This document shows, one piece after another, positions 1 through 4,695 of a stretch of DNA of 6,206 nucleotides (positions are counted from its first letter, which is position 1; each line of letters begins with the position of its first letter). Source of the DNA: JBBDWJ01 sp040902925. GTDB taxonomy: Bacteria; Acidobacteriota; Terriglobia; Bryobacterales; UBA6623. Made by a program: the position numbers and the translations under genes. The stretch is taken from the NCBI GenBank assembly GCA_040902925.1, contig JBBDWJ010000114.1, positions 1 to 6,206 on the forward strand, given 5' to 3'. The notes under the pieces were generated by a model, which was not told where the DNA came from, made no database searches, and was given only the letters and a program-made list of their open reading frames with translations.

Positions 1-63
1 GTTGAGTGCGTCCAGGTCCTCCACCCCGGCCCTCGGCCGCGCATAGGTCAGGTGGAAAGGAAC

Positions 64-70
64 AAGGAGG
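64..70 (+). promoter_or_regulatory. Strong Shine-Dalgarno sequence (AAGGAGG)
   Basis: The sequence AAGGAGG lies 7 bases before the ATG at 78, an ideal ribosome-binding arrangement and the strongest such site in the window. It is the main reason to take the small frame at 78-281 seriously, or to see this as the preserved 5' end of a gene that has since decayed. Confidence 0.5.
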
Positions 71-77
71 ATACGCC

Positions 78-281
78 ATGAGTCAGTCTGAAGCGTTGCG
101 GCAAGAAGGTCAACCCGAGGGGAGGTGCTGTCAGATCTGCACAGGTCGCCTGGCCCTCACAATGCCGCCATACGGGGAAACTGGTTCTGGACGCGTGCTT
201 GGCGATGGCTCGTCCTACGGCTGTCTACTTGGTGTTTTTCCTGCCTCATTCGGTGGAATCGTCTATGTCGTTGTCGCCTGA
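78..281 (+). CDS. Small hypothetical protein, 67 aa (possibly a remnant)
   Basis: I do not recognise this product. It starts MSQSEALRQEG, has a small cysteine cluster (GRCCQIC, about residues 16-22) and ends in a hydrophobic stretch of about 19 residues (CLLGVFP...GIVYVVVA) that could be one membrane segment. The start is supported by the AAGGAGG site at 64-70. The same frame is open upstream to an ATG at 6, but that start has no comparable ribosome-binding site. Its last 17 bases overlap the next small frame, whose ATG is at 265. Against a real gene are the lack of any familiar motif, the uneven composition and the neighbouring gene fragments. It may be the 5' end of a decayed gene that kept its translation signal. 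Confidence 0.28.
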   Translation: MSQSEALRQEGQPEGRCCQICTGRLALTMPPYGETGSGRVLGDGSSYGCLLGVFPASFGGIVYVVVA

Positions 282-417
282 TCCCGCAAGGCCACGGCCG
301 CAGGCCGAGTTGGAGACCCTGAATCGAAAGCTGCACTATTGCCTCGGTTTGTATTTCTGTTCTTCCTTGTGGCCGTTCGTGAGCTTTCGGCAAGCGTGCG
401 TGAATCAGAATCGGTAG
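265..417 (+). pseudogene. PepSY-associated membrane protein, N-terminal remnant
   Basis: The 50-codon frame starting MSLSPDPARP contains ETLNRKLHYCLGLYF followed by SLWPF. This closely resembles the start of PepSY-associated transmembrane proteins, where a short cytoplasmic tail leads into an N/R-K-x-H-x-x-x-G-L-Y motif and then the first membrane helix, usually ending near a G-L-L-L-N-H motif. Here the helix is disrupted (polar and charged residues SFRQACVNQNR in place of the hydrophobic end) and a stop follows at 415-417. The family is normally several hundred residues long, so nearly all of it is missing. A GGTGGA site at 252-257 lies 7 bases before the ATG. Such proteins are often linked to metal or siderophore uptake genes, but no such neighbour is visible. 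The assignment rests on one short motif and is tentative. Confidence 0.4.
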
Positions 418-451
418 CCTTGCGCCAGCCAGTAGTGCCAGTCGCCGATAG

Positions 452-706
452 CTTCCTGGCGCCATGCGCGCCGTGGTCGACGTGCCTCTGGCCGCTCAAC
501 CGGCGGCCTTTCATACGACCGACGAAACACCTTGTTTCACGCGTATGTCGGCGTTTCCTGACGACCTCGAAACGATCCAGATCTCGCGCAGCCGCTTCGA
601 GGAGTTCGGGCGCGTAGCCCGCTCGCAGGGAGTCGGCTTCGCGGGCGGCTGCTGCGGCTGCAACCCGGCGTATATTCGGGCCTTGGCGGCGGGCTTGCGA
701 AATTGA
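452..706 (+). pseudogene. Homocysteine S-methyltransferase family, C-terminal fragment
   Basis: Reading in the frame of the ATG at 464, the translation gives AMRAVVDVPLAAQPAAF, FPDDLETIQISR, FEEFGRVARSQGVGF, then GGCCGCNPAYIRALAAGLRN and a stop. The Gly-Gly-Cys-Cys motif (cysteines at 650-655) followed by a P-x-x-I-R-A-L/I-A helix is the hallmark C-terminal zinc site of homocysteine/betaine-homocysteine S-methyltransferases, which transfer a methyl group to homocysteine to make methionine. The family has about 300 residues and a third zinc-ligand cysteine well upstream. Here only the last 80 or so residues survive and an in-frame stop lies at 449-451. A neighbouring frame reads DSFLA just before the homologous part, so a frameshift near 457 is possible. 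It cannot encode an active enzyme. The family call is firm; the exact substrate is not known. Confidence 0.75.
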
Positions 707-724
707 TGGCTCTGCTTCCATAGT

Positions 725-763
725 GTTGCGCACTGAGGTTGCGCATTGAGGTTGCGGACTGAG
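725..763. repeat. 13-bp tandem repeat, three copies
   Basis: Three head-to-tail copies: GTTGCGCACTGAG (725-737), GTTGCGCATTGAG (738-750) and GTTGCGGACTGAG (751-763). Copies two and three each differ from the first at a single base. A degraded fourth start (ATTGGCGCA) follows. It begins 18 bases after the stop of the methyltransferase fragment. The 13-base unit is not a multiple of three, which agrees with this region being non-coding. It is probably a small slipped-strand minisatellite. Confidence 0.85.
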
Positions 764-965
764 ATTGGCGCAACGCACTTTCGCCTCGAACTCTTTGGAG
801 CGCGGGCCGAACAGGTTAAACACGCGCCGCGATGCGCTGGAGCTGGAGGCGCCGTTGTACGCCGAAATGGCGCCCCTGCCGCCCCGTTACGCCGCCGCCG
901 GTCGCGTGAGTCACAAGCAGTTTCGATTCCCCAAACGACGTGGAATCAGCCGTTTACCTCCGCAT

Positions 966-986
966 GGTTCCAAAACCCTTGGAACC
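966..986. repeat. Perfect inverted repeat, 8-bp arms
   Basis: GGTTCCAA at 966-973 is matched by its exact reverse complement TTGGAACC at 979-986, separated by the 5 bases AACCC. The arms could form a hairpin or be a dimeric repressor's binding site. No T-run follows on the + strand, so it is a poor terminator. Its position just before a -10-like TACAAT box favours an operator or promoter-associated role, which is inference. Confidence 0.6.
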
Positions 987-992
987 CGCTGC

Positions 993-998
993 TACAAT
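993..998 (+). promoter_or_regulatory. Candidate -10 box (TACAAT)
   Basis: TACAAT matches the sigma-70 -10 consensus at five of six positions and starts 6 bases after the inverted repeat at 966-986. No good -35 hexamer sits 16-18 bases upstream: the sequence there is CCAAAA, inside the inverted repeat. The nearest recognisable gene downstream starts at 1449, which would leave a leader of over 430 bases. This is a weak prediction. Confidence 0.22.
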
Positions 999-1395
999 CG
1001 AATCAAGGTGCGATAGAACCCGTAAAGGCGCACAAAAACGCTCGGAAAACCGCTCAAAACTGCTCACAGCCCGCGACCAGCGAGCTGCCTGGGATAGCCG
1101 AAGCGGCAGTTCGCCCGCACTGCCGGTTTGATCCGGCACGAAATGGACACGGGACACCGCCCGCTGCGATTGTCATCTCAAGGGCACTCCATGGCAAGAG
1201 GCCTTCAAGACCGGCAATTTACCCGGGTTCGCACGGTTTATCCCCTCGCATACTAAGGGTTTTCGCCTGAGAGACTAGACCTCCCCACCTGACGGACGAT
1301 CATCTTTCTAGTTGCCTATCCTGGCGGGCCGCAGGACCGGCTCGCCCACGAGCGGCCTTTCGTCCTCAATCGGTATTTCGCCCTCGATCGGGGCC

Positions 1396-1407
1396 ATCGC
1401 CGGCGAT
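1396..1407. repeat. 12-bp perfect palindrome upstream of the 1449 gene
   Basis: ATCGCCGGCGAT is a perfect palindrome ending 41 bases before the ATG at 1449. It sits in a run with further CGATCG copies (1385-1390 and 1404-1409). It could be a regulator site or a leader hairpin, but GC-rich DNA produces such palindromes easily. Confidence 0.3.
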
Positions 1408-1448
1408 CGGGCTATTGCGGACCGCGAGACAAACACCGGAACACAACA

Positions 1449-2891
1449 ATGTTGAATAACGAGCAGCAGCCGCATCTGGACACCCGCCAGAAGGCCCTCA
1501 TGATCAACCTGGATCAGTCCCGCTATGGGACGTTTGCCGAGATCGGCGCCGGCCAAGAAGTGGCGCGCTGGTTTTTTAAGGTCGGCGCCGCCGCGGGCAC
1601 CATCTCGAAAACGATGTCCGCCTACGACATGGCCGTCAGCGACGCGATCTACGGCAAATGCCAGCGCTATGTGTCGCAAGAGCGGCTGCAGCGCATGCTC
1701 GACTACGAACATGCCCTCAATCTGGAACGGCTGAGCGCCACGCGCGGAGACAGCACGAAGTTTTTTACATTCGCCGATACAGTCGCGGCGCGCAACTTCA
1801 AGGGAACCAACGAATGCCATGGCTGGATGGGCGTAAAATTCCAGGCCCATCCGCGGGATGAAGACAGCCAGATCACGATCCACGTGCGGATGCTCGACCA
1901 CGAGAACTCGCTGCAGCAGGAGGCGCTCGGCATCGTTGGCGTCAACCTGCTGTTCGGCGCGTTCAGCCTGCACCACATGCCCGAGCTGATGGTGGAATCA
2001 CTACTCGACGGCCTGAGCACCGAGCGCATCGAGATCGACATGATCGAGTTCTCAGGCATCGAATTCCGGCGCGTGGACAACCGCGTCATGAGCCTCAAGC
2101 TGGTGCAACTCGGGCTCAGCGGCGCGGCCATGTTCGGCGCGTCGGGAGAGGTGCTGCAGCCGTCGGCCTTTCTCCGCAAGCGGCCCATTCTGGTTCAACG
2201 GGGCAGCTTTCGGCCGGTCACGAAGGTCAACATCAACATGATGGGCTGCGCGCACCGCCAGTTCGTGCGGGAGCTGGACAGCAAGGAGGATAACGTCGTC
2301 GAGCTGGTCGAGATTACGATGCGCAACCTGCTGGCTTCGGGCGCCTTCGATCTCAAGGACTTCCTGTCGCGGGCGGACGTCATTGCCGCCGCCGGCAAGA
2401 CCGTCCTCATCTCCGACTACTTCGAATACTACCGCCTGGCCGCCTACCTGAAACGCTATACGACCGAGCCCATCGCCGTAACACTCGGAGTGGGCAGCCT
2501 GTTGGAGCTGTTCGACGAGCACTATTACACGGCCCTGGAGGGGGGCGTTCTCGAGGCCTTCGGAAAACTGTTCAAGAAGGACCTGCGGATCTACGTGTAT
2601 CCGTTAAAGGACCCCGCCCGCCAGGAGCTGCTCACGATCGATAACGTCGAGATCCCGGCTGATCTCAAGAATCTGTTCCATCACGTCGTCGAGCGAGGCA
2701 TGATCAAACAGCTACGCGACTACGACGAGAGCGTGCTGCACATTTTCTCCCGGGACGTACTCAAGCGGATCGAGAGCGGCGACGCCTCATGGGAAGACAT
2801 GGTGCCGCCCGAAGTCGCCGAAGTGATCAAGCGCCGCCGGTTTTTTGGCTACAGCGAAGCCCGCGCGGTGGATGGCGTCGCCATCGCATAG
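1449..2891 (+). CDS. Conserved protein of unknown function, 480 aa
   Basis: I recognise this as a widespread but uncharacterised bacterial family whose database names (for example 'TonB-dependent receptor' or a nicotinate-nucleotide enzyme) are, to my recollection, not supported by its sequence. Visible motifs are RQKALMINLD (13-22), EIGAGQEVARWFF (31-43), MSAYDMAVSDAIYG (56-69), HGWMG (124-128), VGVNLLFGAF (163-172), RPVTKVNINMM (255-265) and LGVGSLLELF (346-355). There is no signal peptide, barrel or membrane helix, so it is probably cytoplasmic and is not a TonB receptor. The ATG at 1449 has only a weak ribosome-binding site. The ATG at 1500 has a better one (AGAAGG at 1489-1494), but the RQKALxINLD stretch seems conserved in relatives, so I keep 1449. 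Length looks complete. It is followed by a 121-bp gap and may be transcribed alone. Reaction and partners are unknown. Confidence 0.9.
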   Translation: MLNNEQQPHLDTRQKALMINLDQSRYGTFAEIGAGQEVARWFFKVGAAAGTISKTMSAYDMAVSDAIYGKCQRYVSQERLQRMLDYEHALNLERLSATRGDSTKFFTFADTVAARNFKGTNECHGWMGVKFQAHPRDEDSQITIHVRMLDHENSLQQEALGIVGVNLLFGAFSLHHMPELMVESLLDGLSTERIEIDMIEFSGIEFRRVDNRVMSLKLVQLGLSGAAMFGASGEVLQPSAFLRKRPILVQRGSFRPVTKVNINMMGCAHRQFVRELDSKEDNVVELVEITMRNLLASGAFDLKDFLSRADVIAAAGKTVLISDYFEYYRLAAYLKRYTTEPIAVTLGVGSLLELFDEHYYTALEGGVLEAFGKLFKKDLRIYVYPLKDPARQELLTIDNVEIPADLKNLFHHVVERGMIKQLRDYDESVLHIFSRDVLKRIESGDASWEDMVPPEVAEVIKRRRFFGYSEARAVDGVAIA

Positions 2892-2911
2892 CGGAAAGAA
2901 AGGGACGCCGT

Positions 2912-2947
2912 CCGACGCCGTCGGCTTCGGGCAGGAGTGCCCCTGCC
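2912..2947 (+). terminator. Two small GC hairpins after the 480-aa gene (weak terminator candidate)
   Basis: Just after the stop at 2889-2891, CCGAC (2912-2916) can pair with GTCGG (2920-2924), and GGCAGG (2930-2935) with CCTGCC (2942-2947). No T-run follows either stem, so intrinsic termination is doubtful. The segment also carries a 9-base direct repeat, GACGCCGTC, at 2904-2912 and 2914-2922. Confidence 0.2.
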
Positions 2948-3003
2948 GGCCCAAACCCTACCGCGCAGTCACCCCTGTACTTGTTGGCAAATCGATGCGT
3001 CTT

Positions 3004-3008
3004 GGTGA
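3004..3008 (+). promoter_or_regulatory. Shine-Dalgarno-like GGTGA deciding the 3013 start
   Basis: GGTGA lies 4 bases before the ATG at 3013. The competing ATG at 2995 is preceded by TTGTTGGCAAATCG, with no purine-rich site. This supports 3013, though the site is imperfect and its spacing is short. Confidence 0.35.
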
Positions 3009-3012
3009 CAAC

Positions 3013-4602
3013 ATGGCCGGGCCGGGTCCACAAACCGCTGCAGCCAAACCTCCCGAAACTCCAATCACGGCGCGTGGCCGGCGGATCGGGAGCCATTGGC
3101 TACACCCCGCGCTATGCAGCCTGTTCCCTCCCCTGCTAATCCTTAGCGTCAACGTCAACGCGTACGACACCGAGGTGTTGCTACGGCCGTGCATGGTGAG
3201 TATCGGCTTGGCCACAATGTTGTGGATGTGCCTGTCATTCTGGATCTCCGATGCTCGAAGAACTTCTTTGGTTGTCACGGTAACGCTGCTGGCCTGCTAC
3301 TCCTTTGGGCCCGTTCATACACTCATCGGTAACAGCGGTTTCCTGATTCTGATCCCCTATTTCGTCATCGTTGTCTTGACCTTGCGGGCTCAGAAGCACC
3401 TTAGCGCATGGACCAGCATTGCGAACTTCACTTCATTGGCGCTGGTTGGATTGCCCTTGTCGAACATCTGGATTTCCACCGGGCCGCCGGTGCAACTCAG
3501 CGAGTTTCGATCTCCTGTTTCGTCACAAACCGCGGTCAACGCAAAACCCTTGCCGGACATCTATTTTGTCATTCTGGACGGCTACGGCCGCTCTGACGTC
3601 CTTCGCAGCCTTTACGGCCTCGATAACTCCGCCTTCCTCCAACAACTGCGGCAGCGAGACTTCTATGTCGCCGGCAATTCTCGCAGCAACTACGCCCAAA
3701 CAAAGCTTGCTCTCGCTTCGACGCTGAACCTCGACTATCTGGACGTACTTCTGGCGGGATTGGACCCTGACACTCTGGACCACCGCACCTCACGCCGGCT
3801 TATCCGGAACAACCGGCTGGTCCGGTTCTTGAAAGAGCACGGATACTCGATCATTGAGGTGCAGAGCCCTCTCTATGACGTCGCCATCCACGATTCGCAC
3901 CGTTCCGTTCGCAAGTGGTGGTTTTTAAATCTGTTCGAGATTACGGTCGCGGATATGACTCCCATGTCTTGGCTTTTGGAGCAGGCCGGCCTGCCGGGGT
4001 TGCATGAATTGCACCGGCGGCGAATGGCGCACTCCATCGATGCCACGGAAGAAATCTCCTCGGTCCAAGGGCCCAAGTTTGTGTTCCTGCATGTTTTTGC
4101 CGGGCACCCTCCGTTCGTGTTTGGCGAATATGGGGAAGCTAGCAATCCGCCTCGCAGATATAGCTGGAAGAGTGGAATCGACTTTCTCTCTTTGCCGGCA
4201 GCGAGCAGGGAGGAATATCGGATTGGGTATAGAGCTCAAGTAGAATACATCAACCAGCGTATGATTGCGATGGTCGATACGATCCTGGCTCATTCAGCAA
4301 TCTCTCCGGTTATCGTATTGCAGGGAGACCACGGCCCGGCGTCCGGTCTGAATCAATACGACGCGGAATCGACGGACATGAACGAGCGCTTCGCCATCCT
4401 GAACGCCATCCACATGGGTGACGGTGGCAATGAGAGTCTGTACGATTCCATGAGCTCCGTAAATACGTTTCGGGTCATTCTCAACGCCTATCTACAAACA
4501 GACTATCAACCCCTGACGGACCGCAGCTATTTTTCGACCTGGACGCAACCCTTCGAATTTGCCTTATTGAAGGACGACGCACCGCAATTGGGGAATCGCT
4601 AG
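3013..4602 (+). CDS. Membrane-anchored sulfatase-like hydrolase/transferase (alkaline phosphatase superfamily)
   Basis: A 529-residue protein. After a short cytoplasmic tail come about five hydrophobic helices (roughly 30-48, 60-78, 84-104, 107-125 and 133-154), then an extracytoplasmic catalytic domain. The domain shows PDIYFVILDGYGRSD (first metal-binding Asp189), SRSNYAQTKLALAS (probable nucleophile Thr230), HPPFVF (His365) and VLQGDHGPA (Asp439-His440, metal ligands), and ends with the family-typical VNTFRVILN and DRSYFSTW. The nucleophile is Thr rather than the Cys of formylglycine sulfatases, so it is more likely a phospho-group transferase or phosphatase, as in lipoteichoic acid synthase relatives, acting on a lipid or polysaccharide. 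The frame is open back to 2845, overlapping the previous gene, with other ATGs at 2845, 2872 and 2995. I chose 3013 for its GGTGA site and because the upstream part is not protein-like. The membrane glycosyltransferase-like gene follows about 100 bp on. Substrate unknown. Confidence 0.88.
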   Translation: MAGPGPQTAAAKPPETPITARGRRIGSHWLHPALCSLFPPLLILSVNVNAYDTEVLLRPCMVSIGLATMLWMCLSFWISDARRTSLVVTVTLLACYSFGPVHTLIGNSGFLILIPYFVIVVLTLRAQKHLSAWTSIANFTSLALVGLPLSNIWISTGPPVQLSEFRSPVSSQTAVNAKPLPDIYFVILDGYGRSDVLRSLYGLDNSAFLQQLRQRDFYVAGNSRSNYAQTKLALASTLNLDYLDVLLAGLDPDTLDHRTSRRLIRNNRLVRFLKEHGYSIIEVQSPLYDVAIHDSHRSVRKWWFLNLFEITVADMTPMSWLLEQAGLPGLHELHRRRMAHSIDATEEISSVQGPKFVFLHVFAGHPPFVFGEYGEASNPPRRYSWKSGIDFLSLPAASREEYRIGYRAQVEYINQRMIAMVDTILAHSAISPVIVLQGDHGPASGLNQYDAESTDMNERFAILNAIHMGDGGNESLYDSMSSVNTFRVILNAYLQTDYQPLTDRSYFSTWTQPFEFALLKDDAPQLGNR

Positions 4603-4695
4603 CGGGCAAGGGCGGGCGGAGGCAATCGCAAACCGCCGCGATCACTCCACAACGCGGCAGCGGCTCTGGTTCTTGACCACGGTCGAGAGCTAGAA
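4603..4695. other. Short spacer between the sulfatase-like and glycosyltransferase-like genes
   Basis: The 93-base spacer has no clear promoter and no hairpin with a T-run, so the two flanking genes are probably co-transcribed. The frame of the upstream gene stays open after its TAG right through the spacer into the downstream gene (31 sense codons). It contains no ATG, GTG or TTG in that frame before 4696. Confidence 0.45.

Larger units (their letters stand above)
707..1448. other. 742-bp stretch without a convincing gene
   Basis: Open frames exist here on both strands, the longest being 746-1270 (+), but none gives a recognisable motif, a good ribosome-binding site or protein-like composition. 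I read it as intergenic or decayed DNA upstream of the gene at 1449. Structured items inside it are a 13-bp tandem repeat (725-763), a perfect inverted repeat with a -10-like box after it (966-998), three short AAAAC-x-GCTC-like repeats (1034-1065) and a 12-bp palindrome (1396-1407). The promoter of the 1449 gene should lie here, but I cannot place it with confidence. Confidence 0.55.

Noticed and set aside
725..763. CRISPR-like reading of the short tandem copies
   Set aside because: The 13-bp units abut directly with no spacers, and no cas genes are present, so this is a simple tandem repeat.
263..823. Long minus-strand frame (186 codons), starting with a translation that reads FNLFGPRSKEFE
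   Set aside because: It runs antisense to the methyltransferase fragment and its composition is Arg/Ala-rich and low in hydrophobic structure, as expected of a shadow frame in GC-rich DNA. The FNLFGPRSKEFE stretch looks protein-like but I could not tie it to a family.
966..986. Intrinsic terminator at the 8-bp inverted repeat
   Set aside because: The hairpin is not followed by a T-run on the + strand, and no intact gene ends just upstream.
979..995. Sigma-54 promoter suggested by TGGAAC followed by TACAAT
   Set aside because: The GG at 981-982 is not followed by GC at the required 10-base interval (TA... occurs instead, at 993), so the -24/-12 pattern fails.
746..1270. 174-codon + strand frame
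   Set aside because: No ribosome-binding site, no recognisable motif and low-complexity Arg/Pro/Ala composition. It begins inside the 13-bp tandem repeat and runs through the inverted repeat, so it is probably fortuitous.
1308..1976. 222-codon minus-strand frame
   Set aside because: It is largely antisense to the strongly supported 480-aa gene and mirrors its codon bias. No independent motif or start signal was seen.
1449..2891. TonB-dependent receptor identity
   Set aside because: There is no signal peptide, TonB box, plug domain or beta-barrel pattern, and 480 residues is too short for that family.
2845..3012. Longer start of the sulfatase-like gene, overlapping the preceding gene
   Set aside because: The extra 56 residues are Pro/Lys/Gly-rich with no resemblance to the family, would overlap the previous gene by 47 bases, and lack a ribosome-binding site. 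The 3013 start gives the expected short tail before the first helix.
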